Shown here: positions 35,884 through 48,863 of the stretch, in pieces | Numbering within the stretch: the first letter of the stretch is position 1 | Layout of the letters: each line of letters starts with the position of its first letter | NCBI GenBank assembly: GCA_023105745.1 | Contig: JALGQZ010000009.1 | Coordinates: 42,437,967 to 42,501,966, forward strand | Source of the DNA: Austropuccinia psidii | Lineage: Eukaryota; Basidiomycota; Pucciniomycetes; Pucciniales; Sphaerophragmiaceae | Length of the DNA: 64,000 bases | Reading direction: 5' to 3' | Program-made: the position numbers and the translations under genes | Notes under the pieces: generated by a model | Told to the model about the DNA's origin: nothing | Databases searched by the model: none | The model's input: the letters and a program-made list of their open reading frames with translations, nothing else

Positions 35884-36502
35884 TTACCCATTAATCCCTA
35901 AGAAGGGGAGAGCCTGAAGGAGGACTGGCCCCAAGGGTTGCTTGGTCAGTGCGTTGGCTTTAATGTCCGCCGTCTTCACCCATATTACTTTGATGCCGTG
36001 CTTCCAAATGGTATCATTAACAAAGATGAAGGCTTGATCCAGGTAGTGCATGCGCTTGCGGGACTTGTTGTCGATCAAGACCTGTACTGCAGCCTGGTTG
36101 TCGCAGAAAATTGACTTGTTGAAGTGGCCTTCTAACTGTGCGAGTTGGTTGATTGCCTGCACCAAGTGCTGAGTTGAGTTGGACAGTGCTACATATTCAG
36201 CGGCACAAGTAGAGAGAGCCACCACGGTTTGCCGCTTTGAACCCCAAAGTATTGGCGCGTTACCCAATTTGATGATGAGTCCCGTTTGCAAATGCTCAAG
36301 ATCACCTCCACAGGCTGATCAAGAGATTTCCGAGGCGCAGCCATATGCTGCGGTCACAAGTCTTGAGGAGATATCCAATAATTTGATCCAAGAGCTCCCA
36401 GTGTTCTGCTGTTGTACCCATGGAATGACATGCCAGGTTATTTATGGCAAAGGCCAAATCAGGTCTTGAGCCACCTACCAGGTAGGCCAGGGATCCAATC
36501 AC
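35884..36502 (-). pseudogene. Copia RNase H and RT C-terminal part
   Basis: 36502-36302 encodes the end of RT, with a GSLAYL-x-x-GSRPDLAFAIN motif. 36291-35884 encodes RNase H with WGSKRQTVVALSTCAAEY and FCDNQAAVQ, both typical of Copia. The two pieces are in different frames. The last codons lie just before the polypurine tract. Confidence 0.88.
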
Positions 36503-36628
36503 GGACCGAAAAGGGGTTCAATCCAAAAAATTTGCATTTGGCATTAGGCTACCCCCTGGCAATACTGGCAGTGGATAGTTGTACCGCAAAACTGATCTCA
36601 GATAGGCATCCAGGATACTGTCAGTCAA

Positions 36629-37336
36629 TCATTGTTGTGCAATGGTTACTTCACCTTCACCAATCAAACATTCAAGACCAACAATTTTCTGCACCGCGTC
36701 CGACCATTTGATGTCAAGTTCAGCGCACAGCACATCCTTGAAACTGGACATGGCGTCTGGGGAATTGGAAACGACCACACCGTCATTAACATGTATCCAG
36801 ATGGCAATTATTGCCCTGTTATTCCGAAAGATATACAGAGACTGATTGACCTCCATGGCAATGAAGCCCATCCAACCTAGTATACTGGACAGGAATTTCC
36901 ACCAGCACCTGCCCGCCTGCCGCATATCATAGAGGGCCTTCTTCAGGCGGAGGACCTTTCCCCGTGGTTCCAGAAGAAATGTGACTGGCAGTTCAACAAG
37001 GACGGTTTCATCAACCGGGCTGTACAAGTATGCACCACTGACATCAAATGAGGCCACTCGCCAGTTCTTCAAAACAGCAGCCGCCAATACTAGGCACAGG
37101 GAAATGAGAGAAGCAGTTGGTGCATATGTCTCCGTACAGTCCACCCCATGCGCGACAAGCCTTGCTTTGAACCACTCCATGCTGCCATTGATGTTATGTT
37201 TGAGATCAAAGACCCATTGGTGGTTGATGGTTTTCATGTGCAAGCTCTTCTCCACTACCTCCCAGACATCCCTTGCAGCCATCTGGTCCAGTTCTGCTAT
37301 ACATGCCTGTCTCCATTTCTTGCGGTGAGGGCCCAA
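36629..37336 (-). pseudogene. Copia reverse transcriptase, catalytically broken
   Basis: The 235-codon frame has the Copia RT motifs WVFDLKHN, GVDCTETYAPTA, FDVSGAYL and LRLKKALYDMRQAGRCW. The region before GVDCTETYAPTA is shorter than usual, which suggests a small deletion. The YVDD catalytic box is HVND (36790-36782), so one essential Asp is Asn. It overlaps the integrase frame start by about 40 bases because of a frameshift. Confidence 0.88.
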
Positions 37337-38483
37337 CAGTGCTTGGGGATGCTGACATCTTTGATGAGAATGAGTGAGTCAATCACCTGGTTCTCCACTT
37401 TGAAAAGGCACTCCATGGGTACCTTGCCCAGCGACATCGTGTTGACAACATGGGCCAGAAATCCCTTGGCAACAGGCCCTGATGATACCACCAATGATTG
37501 GAACTGCGGGAATACAACGCTCGCCAATTGTACCATTTTGTTGTTACTTGGCTCCCATAGCAGCCAGCCACCTTTCATTAAGGGATTGAATACTTTGCAC
37601 TCAATTCCCCTAGACGCAAGCTTGTGCAGCTGGTTTAGGGCAGGTATGTGGACAGTAGCATCTGCCCCAAACGGGTATAGTGTTTTAATGGATGGTGCAG
37701 TTCCAAACAGTTCCTTGTGTGGTGAAGAGTTTACGCATTGAGAGTTCCCAATGCAGTTGTGCAGAAAGGCCACTGAGGAGTATGCAAACTGCCAGAATCG
37801 CACAGGCATGATGCTTTGAACCATCATTGCCCTAGCCATATCCCCCAGCATCTGGTTAAGATTCTCCGCTTCGCCATTTTCTTGCAGAAAGTAGGGGAGG
37901 GAGGGGCAAAAAATGATCCCCAATTTGATAAGGGCGTTCATAAACGTGGTCGAGGTGAACTCTTGGGCTTTGGGAGTTGCTTCAAGATGTACCTGAAGCT
38001 GCTTGATAGCATCCAGGATGGCATCAGGCGCCTCGGAACATGACTTCAAGGGGTAGACAATGCTGTAGGTTAATACATGATCTTGGATGGTGAGCAGATA
38101 CCAGAATCCTTGGGCATCATCCGCAAAAGACCCATGATGTCCAAGACTAAAACATTAAGAGGCTTGTCTTTCAGGATTTCAGTGCAAGCTTTTGCAAGGT
38201 TGTGGGTACTTTTTGCCTTTGCAAAGACCTTGCAGTAGAAGGTCTGCCAGCTTTTTACATCAAAATTTGGCACATGCTGCTTAAGGAAGGAAATAACAAA
38301 CTTATTGCATGCATGGCCCAGGCGTTCATGCCATCCGCATGGGCTCAGGGAGACAGAGGTTGGAAGAGAAATTGGATTCATTTCAAGCAGACAAGGGGAA
38401 GAAGACGCGACCGCTGACCAATCGGTCTCTTCCCCGTGTACAACATCCATCCACCGGAAATCATTTACAAAGGTGGTGGTCAT
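37297..38483 (-). pseudogene. Copia integrase with GAG-pre-integrase domain
   Basis: 38483-38070 encodes the pre-integrase zinc region with WHERLGHACNK and VLDIMGLL, including the first catalytic Asp region. 38049-37297 encodes the rest of the core with NGEAENLNQMLGDMARAM (catalytic Glu) and the C-terminal domain with VHIPALNQLHKLASRG. A stop and a frame change separate the two. Confidence 0.85.
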
Positions 38484-38599
38484 AAGTACGTTTTATACAA
38501 GCAGTGATAGAGAAATCCCATTTAATAAGGGTATAACACCCACCCAACAGACAGTATTGTGCCCAATATTTTTTGAGAGAAAGGAACATTGCAAAGAAG

Positions 38600-39950
38600 A
38601 ACAAAACCATTTTTTACTGGTATCTTAAGCCTTGTTGTCCATGAGATTGTCACAGAAGAATTTGAGTCATCAAATAAAGTACAAAAAGGGGGAATGTCCT
38701 GTATGTTCGTGGCAAAGTGAAGAGAGCCAGACAGGTTGATAGACGCACTGGTATCAATTAATACCCTATCAGCAGCGCTGTGTTCAAAAAGTTTGACTTG
38801 TGATACATGTTACTGCTGGTAGTGAGAGCTTGAAAGAGACTGAGATCAGCACTCAGGCATCCCTTGATGTATTGGACAAGAGGTCATGGATTTGGGTTTG
38901 TGACCCCCTTGGTGTATGGGCAGTCAGCTCGCCAGTGCCCCGTATGTCCGCAGTGAAAGCATGACCCCCCAAATTTGTCAACAAGGTGCTCAGGGGTGTG
39001 GCATACATTTCCCGTTGACGCAATAGGCCTGGAGAAATGGGGAGAGTGTGGTCAAGAATAGGGAGTTGTTGACTCCAGTGGTTTGGATACGTGATATATG
39101 AATGGGGAGGAGCGCCGGGTAGACTTGCTGTTTTTCTGTGAGGCGTTCATGATGACCTGGCCTACAAAAGTCAATGATGGTTTCTTGTTTCCCCTTGCCA
39201 GTATTGCTGCTGTTACAAGCTGATTGAAAGCCACCTGACCAAGATTGGGGGGAGCATGGCACACAGCTTGCGCCAATAGTCCTTCCAGTTCATCCGCTTC
39301 AACACCCAGTTCTTGGAAAATTGCAAATGTCCTGTGAAGGGTTAGGATGAGGGTGGTGTTGGGTTTAGGTTGGCCAACACATCAAGAAGGTCGCAAACCA
39401 CCTTCAGCTTTTTGGAAAAAACTACAAGGACAACACCTTGCTTTGATGGCATCAAAAAATTCTTTAGCTGTTGTGTGTGCCGGGACAACCCCAATGAATA
39501 AGGTGTAATTGGGTGGGATCATGGCGTCAATGAAATGCGAGATCACCCTGTTTGCTTGAGATCAATTTTCCAGCAGGGAGGAACAATTGTCTACCGATAG
39601 TTTGGAGTTGAGGGCAATGAAAAGCACTCTATTGAGGCCCAAAACCCATTTGGCAAAGTTTGATCTGTTGCTTTGAAGATGACTGGATTGGTTGGCCGCT
39701 CTACATGGCTCCTGCATAAATCAGTCATATGCAGAGGAGACCATACATGGGTTTTGATGATACAGTGGGGAAGCAAGCGCCATTTGTAGTGATTGCATTT
39801 TGGGCTGATTTCAAAGATGATACTTGCGATTGTAAAGAGTTAAGCAGCAAGTATACCTTCACGTTGGAGAGAGGTTTTGCATTGGTGTCATTGGCAGTGG
39901 CTTTCTTCAAATGGGTGGAACCTGAAATTTTTAAAGGCAATATTTCTGGA
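38600..39950 (-). pseudogene. Copia Gag region with CCHC zinc knuckle
   Basis: The minus strand encodes a CCHC knuckle (CFHCGHTGHWRADC, about 38962-38920) and, upstream, helical Gag-like text in pieces at 39276-39052 and 39940-39725. Stops and frame changes break it. The short protease between Gag and integrase was not clearly seen. Confidence 0.7.
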
Positions 39951-39981
39951 GCTTGGTAGAGGCAGGGCTTTTAGCCTAAAG

Positions 39982-40053
39982 AGATGGGCCCAAATGTAGC
40001 AAAGCTTGCTCGCCGGTCAGTTCCAGTTCTGTCACCTCCAATAGTAAGAGGTG
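39982..40053 (-). repeat. 72-bp partial LTR duplicate inside the Copia element
   Basis: This copy of the LTR end (GAGATGGGCCC to TAGTAAGAGGTG) lies 15 bp inside the 5' LTR, in the same orientation. It occupies the place where a primer binding site is expected. Confidence 0.8.
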
Positions 40054-40068
40054 TAATGCATTACATAA

Positions 40069-40301
40069 TGAGATGGGCCCAAATGTAGCAAAGCTTGCTC
40101 ACTGGTCAGTTCCAGTTCCATGATCTCCAATAGTAAGAGGTGAGGAAAGGACTTCTTTTGGGGCCAGCGAGCAATATTCAAGTCACAACTAGACAACTGT
40201 GGCACATTATATGTGTGCAGTTTGGATATGTATATACATGGTGAACATTTTGCTACAAGCATATTTGGATAACACGTCATTGCGTTATCCAAATCTTAAC
40301 A
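40069..40301 (-). repeat. 5' LTR of the Copia element, 233 bp
   Basis: It matches 35631-35861 with scattered substitutions and small indels, so this insertion is older than the family A Gypsy element. Confidence 0.9.
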
Positions 40302-42061
40302 GCTATAAAGTACTTTGACTTCCCCTGTAAGGCTCCACACCTCATTGGAATGGTTTTTTTTGGGCTGTTACAGGTGTTATTACACCTTGACAGTGCTTAC
40401 AAGGAAGTCAGGTGGCTTTGAATACCCCCATTGTGATGGTTTAGAGCTATTTGTGGGAATTCCTTTTACTAATGGAAAATTCTTATACCCTTCCCTTACT
40501 CTAACCAGCTTCAGATGGCTGATTTTCCTGATCAGAAGGTGTTTTCACTTGATAAGCCTCCCTGGGGCTTATAAGTAGTTCAGGTGCTTTTTTTTATTGG
40601 TTAGAGGGGATTAAAATGGTCATCTCATGAAGGGTGGGTTATTAGTAACTCTTATACCCTTAGTGATCCATTTAATCACTTTGGGTTAAATTCCTTTAGC
40701 TCTACTAAGGCTACTAGGCTCTCAGGAACTGTTTTTTTGATCATAAGGCGTTTTGACATCTTTTCAGCAACAACCTCTCTTTACTCGGTAACAAATTAGG
40801 AACCCATAAATCCTTTGGATCTGGATTCCTGGCTCCCAGAGGTGATAATGACCAGGTAAACTGGTAGTTGCGGCTGTAGAATCCTTCATCCAAGCTAACT
40901 CCACAATGGTAGTTAAGTCCGCTTGCAGCCACTGGATGCCACCTGCTTCCAGCTTCCTTTGGTTGTCACTTAATCCGCTTGTTTAAAATTCCACGTGCAC
41001 TGCAGTGACATTGTTATTTTAGCATGGTATTGAGGCAGTTGACCGATGTTGAAAATTGACAGGATCCTTGATGAGGTTCCAATGCAATATTTCATTTCTG
41101 ATTCGTCTCATTTTATTTAAGAATTAATTTCTTTTATGAGTGATGATTCAGATTTGGGCCTGTATTAAGCGAATCCTCTCCAGTAAATAGGGCATCGCAA
41201 GAGACGCCCCAGCTAAACTGTTGATTTTATTACGTGTTGCTGGTGTCTTTTTAGCATAATCTGTCAAGAGTTGGGGTGGAGTAGTCGGGATCTAAAAGAC
41301 TGAGCTTCTCATTCTTCTGCATATGCTTAATCCTCTTGAAAGCGAGATTGTTATCTTTATTTATTCATAAGCCATTCTCCTCCGGGCACAAAAGGCGCTG
41401 AGAGAGTGGCAATTATTTTGTTTGCATTTGTGCTATTTCATTCTTCGAAAGGTGGTACGGTGAGAGTTAGTGAAACGCCTTCAATGCATTTTAGTTCTGC
41501 TTTAGCCTTGAGGCTGATGTACTGGGTGCCAGCCGGCTAAAGAAGTTTTCGAGTGCCATCTTATAGATTCTTCAGGCAATACCCTTGTAATTTGGCTTGG
41601 GGTCCTGCAGCAATTATCTCCCCTTAAACGTTTTATCAGAGGAGTTAGAGTGTCTGAGTTTAAGTTGAAAAATGAAGGACCACAGGCCAGAAATCACTAA
41701 GCTTAATATAAATACACTTTTTGTCTTTTGTTTGATCCGATTTCCCTTTTTCTTTTTGAAAAAAATAAATAAAACATTATGTGTTTTTTTTGGTTAACCT
41801 GATTTGCCTTTTAAGACAAATACTTTCTATTCAAGCAATTCTTTTTTACTGCTTTTTGGTCTTCTAGAAGCAGAAATTCTAGATGATAAGAGGTTAATTT
41901 AATGCTGAGGGTGTGTAAATCTGTAATTGGTGAGTTCAGCCAGGTTCTGCTAGAGAAGTCAGATTCAGGTCAACTACCAATCGACCAAGTCAGAGTAGCT
42001 ACCAGCTCTATTAGTGTTCACAACTTGTTTGCGACTGCCTTGTACTTTTGAAAATGATTAA

Positions 42062-42065
<4 letters not shown>
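40302..42065. other. Unassigned stretch of mixed composition
   Basis: No convincing ORF is present. A diverged direct repeat can be seen by eye between about 40430-40560 and 40640-40755 (shared CTCTTATACCCTT-like and GATCA-x-AAGGCGTTTT-like text). It may be LTR or leader sequence of a dead element or old intergenic DNA. Confidence 0.4.

Positions 42066-42127
<62 letters not shown>
42066..42127. repeat. (AT)31 microsatellite
   Basis: A pure AT dinucleotide run of 62 bp. It can form a cruciform and is prone to length change. Confidence 0.97.
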
Positions 42128-42130
<3 letters not shown>

Positions 42131-43779
42131 TTGTTCTATATGGTTATGTATTGTTTTTTCATGTTTGGTACTTTGCTAGTTCTATGCTATTGGGATTATA
42201 TCTCCATTAAGTTGGTTTCCTGTGTTATTTTGCCTTTATTAAGGGGGACTGTGATCCTTGGCTTTTTGTTCCAGACTTCCCTTAATTATTTCCTAAATGA
42301 AGACTCACCTTCTTCTATTAAAACTAAAAAAATCTGTTGAGTTTGCAAGAGGAAAAAATCTCATCAATACCACCAAGGAGTACAAATTAAGCTATTTTGA
42401 AAAATTGGTTAGCATGGTTTGAGTTGTCTGCAGAAATTTTTTGACTTGTGGATAGAAATTAGATGCTGAATATTGTTCTGTTTGTTTCTTCAAAGAATTT
42501 CAATTTGGCTTAATGCATGAAACTGTTCTTCAAAGCCCCTTCTATAGTAATCTTGGGGTAATAAGCTAGCTGTAGGGCTGGTTAAGGTTATTAGGCTATA
42601 GTCCATAATCGAGGGAGAACCTAATAAGGCTTATTGATGCTATATTAAGTCCATGTAGTCCTCCAATTAAAAAACATTACAATGCCTTAAATAATAGACC
42701 ACCTGTAATTTTCCATGGATGAATGACCAGTGAACTAGGCCTGGGCTGTGCACCAAGGTCCTCTGAGTGGAGTTAGAGTGTTGATGGAGAAAAAAACTTC
42801 TTCTTCTCCCTAAAAGAAACAAAGCCACAAGTTGGCCCTCATGAGAGTTTTTTTTTAAATACCCCCTTCTCTCTGATTTACTCCTGTTTCTCCCACTTTT
42901 TTTATTTTTAAAAAAATAATAAAAACCTAATTTAAATTGAGGTTAAAATATAAATTAAGTTAGACTCTGAAAAATTAATTAAAATGGAAATAAGATAGAT
43001 AGCTAAAGATATAATAAACCATAAGCTGTTTAGCTATCTATGAATGTTTTTATAGCTGAGGATAAATTAGTGAGAAAAGATTTAAAATTACTTTCTCTAT
43101 CACTCCCTTTTTTTGAATAAAATAAAGTATAAGATAGAATATATATAAAAAATAAGAATATAATAAAATAAAAATATATCTCCAATATCATGTAATTTTT
43201 CTCTTTATAGTTATCATCCATGTATATAAACTGAATTGAAATTGTTTCTTTTCTTTATCTTTTTTTTAATATTTTAAATTTAGTTGTAACTGTTTTTGTG
43301 TTTTTTCTCTTTTGATTCCAAGGAAAAATAAATGTAATATAAGATAAAATATTCAATATCAGGTAAGGTTATATTATATTTCTTCCTTCTAAGCTTATAT
43401 TAATTGAAGCTTATTTTTTTATTTTCTGTCTATTTCTTTTTTTTTGAGTATGAAAGTAAAATTGAATATTAAAGAGGAAAGACAAAAATAGCAAAAAAAA
43501 CAAAAAATGTAAGAAATAAATAATAATAATAATAATATAAGTGGAAATAAGATGGATGATAAATCAAAGAATTGGGGACTTAGCAGGTGAGATTTTGATT
43601 ATTTTTTAAGCTTTGTTCAACCAGTAATTTTATCTACTAGTTCCTTCTTGATAAAATTTCTTCCCCTCCATTGTTCTCTCTTAAGAGCTGTAAAACCATA
43701 TTCTTGACAGAAGAAGTTCCAATCCTCAGGAATCATTTTATATTATAATTTCCTGAGATTTTGATAATTGGTCCTTTTT
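42128..43779. other. AT-rich stretch, no gene seen
   Basis: Short ORFs only. It lies downstream of the minus-strand Gag-protease fossil and may hold that element's 3' end, but no LTR pair could be recognised. Confidence 0.4.
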
Positions 43780-46700
43780 TTAATTTAAAAATCATGGAGA
43801 TTGAACCAGTATTTGAATTCCCAGGTTCCAAAGAGGTCCTCGAGCTCAATATTTGGAAGTTCTATTGTTGAAATATCTGGACAGGGTTCTGGTTTCATTG
43901 GCATGACCCATTCAGAATTCTTATTTAATTCTTGTTAATTATTGGTATTAGTGCAAGATTCTTCTTCTATCAATCTGTTATATTTTTCCATTGATCAGGG
44001 ATTGTCTTGAAATAATTTCCATTATTCCATTATTAAGGTATTTGGTATATTTTGAAGTTTAAAATGTAGGATTATCCAAAAATGATATCAAATTTATTTA
44101 TTAAAAGTATATTGATTGGATGGTTTTTTCTTTTTGTTTAATCATTTAGGCTTGATTAAATGGTAACCTTCTTTGTTAAACCAGCAAGTCGCTGAAAAGT
44201 GTGCACTCGATTAAATTTAATCTTAATGGGTTTTTGGATGATAATTTTGAGTAATAATTTGTATATTCCTCTTTTGATAAGGCATGAGGTCACTTCCTAG
44301 GAGTTAATTGAATTGGACTCTGAATTTTTTATTTTATTTTTGAATTCAAGAGGTTGTATATTTTTAATATAGATCTTAATGGTTCAAAATTTACTTGGTC
44401 CATTAGCTCTTTATCAATTTGACTATTGGCCTTGTCAGAAACATCAATAATTTGCAGCAATTCCTTGATTTATTGAAGTTCTTGCTTTCTTAATATTGAT
44501 GAAGTATCCTTTCATTTCAAAAGGTTTTTTCATTGGAATCTTCATTTTTTGGTGACCAAGGAGGCTCCTCATCCCAAATTTTCTTCTCTTTCCATAATTC
44601 ATCCCCATGGGACCCAAAAAGTGGTGAATTGGCCATGTTGGAGGTGATTGATATTTTTTTGTAAGTATTTTTTGGTCTTATTTTTTTTCTTTATTTTTAT
44701 AATAAATACTTTTTTGTTTGAATTCTTCTTTGATAAGGCAGGAGTTCACCTTCATATGAGAAAAAAATTGATAAAAAATAGATAATATAAACTAATGATA
44801 CTGATACATTATTATAGAAAAGGTTTTTCTGATGTTTATTTTATTTAGATTTTAATTCCCACAAGTGGGGAAGGTGAGTTTCAGTTGAGTAATATGGCCA
44901 AAATAAGGTCTTTGAGGGCTTCCATAAAGGTTTTTCTTTCTTCAATTTCTGACTCTGATGGAAATTCTGACCACTATAAGTCTTCATTAATGAATATGTA
45001 TCCATCTCCAACCCATTTCAGTCTTCCATTTTGGTATGTTGATCCATTAAATTTAAGGTACCATTGGTCTCAAATTTGATTTAATTGAAGTCCTCTTCTT
45101 GGTAATACTCCTATTTCAATTATTTTATCCCACAATTCATTTCCAAGGTTTCCTTTAATTCCTTCTCCAGTTAATGGCTCTAATAATTGAATATTTTTCA
45201 AGCTTGTTCCTGGAAGGTGAAATAAATAATTCTCCACACATAAAATTACTTGAGGTTTTTCCCCATAAATGTCTTCAAAGGCAATATATGGCAGGTAAAT
45301 GTAGCTTTATTCATTTTCTAAGATTGATTTTGTTTCATCTTCTTCATTGGGAGGTGGCTGGATTAATTCAGGGTTTTCCAGTTGCCATTATTGAGGTTGT
45401 TCTTGGTTGTTCAATGGTCTGTATAGAGGGTTTGTAAGGAATTTTTCTTGTGAGCTTTTTTTTCTTTCTTTCATAATCTCAAAGTCTTTTTCTATCCAGG
45501 TTATAATTTCTCCAACTGCAAGCTCATGATTTTCACTGAATCTTACCTTCTGCGTTTTGTGTTTATTTTTGAAAGGGGTTCCATTTATTTTCTTATTTCT
45601 ATCCATCAGAATCTGGAAGGTTTTCTCATTATTAGTAATTTGCTTGTAAATTATCTTGGGTAACTGATCTTCAGAGGAGGAATCTTCAGGATGCCTTTTG
45701 AGGTTGTTTTGTAATGGTGTGTTTTCTAATTTGGGGCCAAATACATCATTATTTGGAGATATAGCTAGCTCTTTTGTCCTCTGATTCAAGCTTATTATGG
45801 TATTGTCTTTTTTTATTTTGAAACTTCTTTATTGGGGTATTTCTGACAAATTTGGCCATATTTCATAAATCCATTCCTCTGGGTGGAACAGTTTTCCATC
45901 TAAATTATTAAGGTTTTCATATTGGCATGTATAATCTTCCACCAGGATCTTGATAACTGAGTATTTCCCCTTTTTTATGATGAAATTATAGCCTAATATT
46001 GCTTTCTTCCAAGAAGCATTTTCCAATTACTGTATGGAAATATCCTTTTTCAATGAAAAAGTTGATTTGACTTTCTTCACCTGAAGCCAAAATGATTGGA
46101 TTAAATTCTGAAAGTGCCACCAATGAAGTAGTATGGCCTCCAATTCCCCTAAGGTTCAGGTTTAGTTTTCTGTTGTGAGTTAGGATTTGCTTTCTATCTC
46201 TTCTGGTATGATGTTGAGTTCTTTCCCAGTGTCCACTAATCTGCTGATAGGATATTCTTCCTTTCCAATGAATATTTCCATAAGTTTCAAAGGACATGCA
46301 TAAGGAATCTTGGGCTTTTGTATTTCTTTGAATCCAGATGATAATAGTCTCTCTTAGAGATCTATTTAATTTAGTGATTCAATTTTCTCTTTATCTTTTT
46401 CTTATAATTCCTCTAGTTTATGAACAAAATTGGGTGACATTCTCATAATTTCTTCAATGGTGGGGTTGGTCTCTTGTTTCGTAATTTTCTTGACAATTTT
46501 GTCGATTTTCAATTTTGTTTCAACTTGTTTCTTTTTAGGCTTGCTGACTTTATTTTCTTCTTTGGAAATTTCATCATCCTCATTTTTATTGGAAATATTT
46601 CCAATTTCCTCCTCAGGTTGGTCTGGTTTTGGAAATTGGAAAATATTATGACTCTTTCTTCTTCTTTTCAATCTGCAATCTAGGGTCCTGGGATAGCTTC

Positions 46701-46998
46701 TTTCTTCTTTTTATTCTTTGTTTAGTCTGCCTTATTTTCATGTGTGATTCAAAGGGGTAATTGGTTGAGGAAATGGTAGGTGGTTTCAATTTGACCAATC
46801 TTCCACATCTACAATTGAAGTTTATTTATCTTTGGAGTTCTTTTCAGTGGACTTATAATCTTTTTCTTGTTTTTTTTGGACACTATATTTCTCCATGAAC
46901 TTCTTATTGTGTTCTTCTTGTTCTTTTGCAAAATCCCTGACTATGCCTTTGGCACTTTCATTTCCTTCCATAGGTACTCTGTGATAATTGGGAAAGAG
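43780..46998 (-). pseudogene. Gag-protease fossil, protease and long tail of unknown function
   Basis: On the minus strand, from right to left, the text has a Lys/Glu-rich Gag end (46671-46402), then a retropepsin whose active site reads LVDTGKELNIIPEEIE (about 46240-46195) in one frame and whose second half reads NLRGIGGHTTSLVALSEF and FLEESNIRL (to 45986) in another. Next comes a tail of roughly 700 codons without any RT motif: 45789-45388, then a piece with FEDIYGEKPQV, FHLPGTSLKN and LPRRGLQLNQ (about 45310-45030), then SPLFGSHGDELW (about 44630) and LEDLFGTWEFKYWF (about 43850-43790). From memory, similar Gag-protease proteins recur in rust repeats. The tail's role is unknown. Confidence 0.65.
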
Positions 46999-48863
46999 GT
47001 AAGATGTTTCTATGAAACTTTTGATAATATTACTATTAATCAAAATTACTATGACTGTTCTTATTGAATATAATAATAAATATTATCATAATCACAGTTA
47101 AAGAAATAATTAATTAATTATTTCTTTTACTTGTTATACACTACTAGTGATTATAACAGTAAGAAGCAATTGTCTAAAAAAATCAATTACAAGAAGTATT
47201 TAATATATATTTATATTTATCAAGAATAATTATAAGTGTAATTCTTGGGGAAAACTAATATTAGAAAAAAACTTTAAGAATTAATTAAAACCACTCACTA
47301 ATACACCAATGAAACCTTAAAAATGATTGGTGGACAGATTTAATGGATAAATTGTGGATTTAAAGGATCAAAATTTATTTATAATAGTATTAAAACAGAT
47401 TATAGTTTATTTCTATGACTTTGATTCTTTCTGATTGATTCTGAAAGAAGGAAACACTTAAGAAAATATTTAACTAATACTTACTTGTTGGTAATAAAGG
47501 TATAATTGGATAATAAGATGATCTGGAAAAAACAACAAGAGGAGGCCTCTTTTTAGTCAACAACAGCTCACAGAGGCATTCCATGGAGAAAGCTTATAAT
47601 CCAGTGAGTTAGAAAGAAATCATCCTTTTTGGATTATTCATTGCATCATCTGTTGTCACATAAGATTATCATAATTACTTAATTAAGGCTTTTACCTGAC
47701 TACCAACCCATTTATGGTCAATAACAAAATTAGTAACAACTGTAAATCTTCTTTTATTTGAAAATGAATATTATTTTCTCAAATTTATCAATTTTATTTT
47801 CAATTCCATCACTGGTTGTATTTTCTGTGAAGTTTTGAAGATTCAGTGTTTCATGTGGAATCATCAAAAATGGACTGTAGGTAAAACTTTTGATTTTACT
47901 TATGAAACCATAATTATTTTTGGTTTCTTTATAAATTATACCATTCTCCATTGGTCCTAAAGCTTTCAGAAATATTTATTCAGAACTATATTCTTAATGA
48001 CTTTTTGAATTTTTTACTTTATTTCTACATAGAATTGCATACAGAACAGTATAGAAGGTTTCTATGAGCTAAACCAATGGATACTGGTCCAAAAAGGGTT
48101 TTAATTACTCTTTTAGGTTTCATCCATGTAGAATCATTAAGAATTGACATGGTTACAGGAGTCCAAGTTGCTCTTAACCTCCTTTTCATGTCAAAATAGC
48201 AGCTTATTTTCAATTTTCTTATGATTCAATGAGAGTCTAACTTGGTAACCAAGTTCCCAAAGGTTTTTGGTATACCAATTGGGCCATTATCAGCCATGGA
48301 GCCAAAATTTAGAGCTATTGGAACCTCAGAGGCCTCAGAAGCTGGGTACCCTGGCTCTCTTTGATGTCTTTTGTCCCCCTTAGCTATTTTCACATCAAAA
48401 ATAGTAATTCAGGCATCAAGACTGATATCCATTATGGGTTTACCAAGAGTGTATGCAAGAATACTATGTCATTAAGCTCTGAAAACATGAATGAAACTAA
48501 TATCAGTGTATATGTAACATTGTATTACTCACATTCCCATTATTTTGGGGTGAAATTGAGAAAAAAAGAAATTTTCACAATTCTTTTATGTGGTATTGAA
48601 GTATTTTCCATATTAACACCTCATAGAGTTAATTCAAGCTTATTCACTCTATGGAGCTACCCAAGGTGAATTTTTTTTAGAATCCAAATCTGGCCTTAAA
48701 TCCATGGATTTACTTATTCACAAAAAAGTTATTCATCTTTTTTTAAATCAAAAATGATTAATTTTGGATATATGCATGACTTATGGGTTATGCATATTTC
48801 AGAATTCATTTTCATATTAATTTTGTCCTATTTGGGTATGTAAAATATACCTCAAGGCTCACA
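46999..48863 (-). repeat. LTR of family B, 1865 bp, inserted in the Gag-protease fossil
   Basis: This is the reverse complement of the LTR at 15217-17099. The right edge is exact (GGCTCACA at 48863). At the left edge TGTAAG has become GGTAAG. Neither side has a polypurine tract or primer binding site, so it is a solo LTR, yet flanks AAAGA (46994-46998) and GTTTC (48864-48868) are not a duplication. A 102-codon plus-strand ORF at 48361-48669 lies wholly in the LTR and is not a gene. Confidence 0.85.

Larger units (their letters stand above)
35631..40301 (-). mobile_element. Ty1/Copia LTR retrotransposon, defective
   Basis: Two matching LTRs (35631-35861 and 40069-40301) flank a minus-strand Gag, integrase, RT and RNase H set in Copia order. 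GC content is visibly higher than in all neighbours except the cyclophilin area. Flanks ATTGA (35626-35630) and GCTAT (40302-40306) do not form a target duplication. Each domain survives in a separate frame, so the element is non-functional. Confidence 0.92.

Noticed and set aside
36179..38628. Plus-strand ORFs over the Copia element, up to 197 codons
   Set aside because: They oppose clear minus-strand RT and integrase frames and carry no motif.
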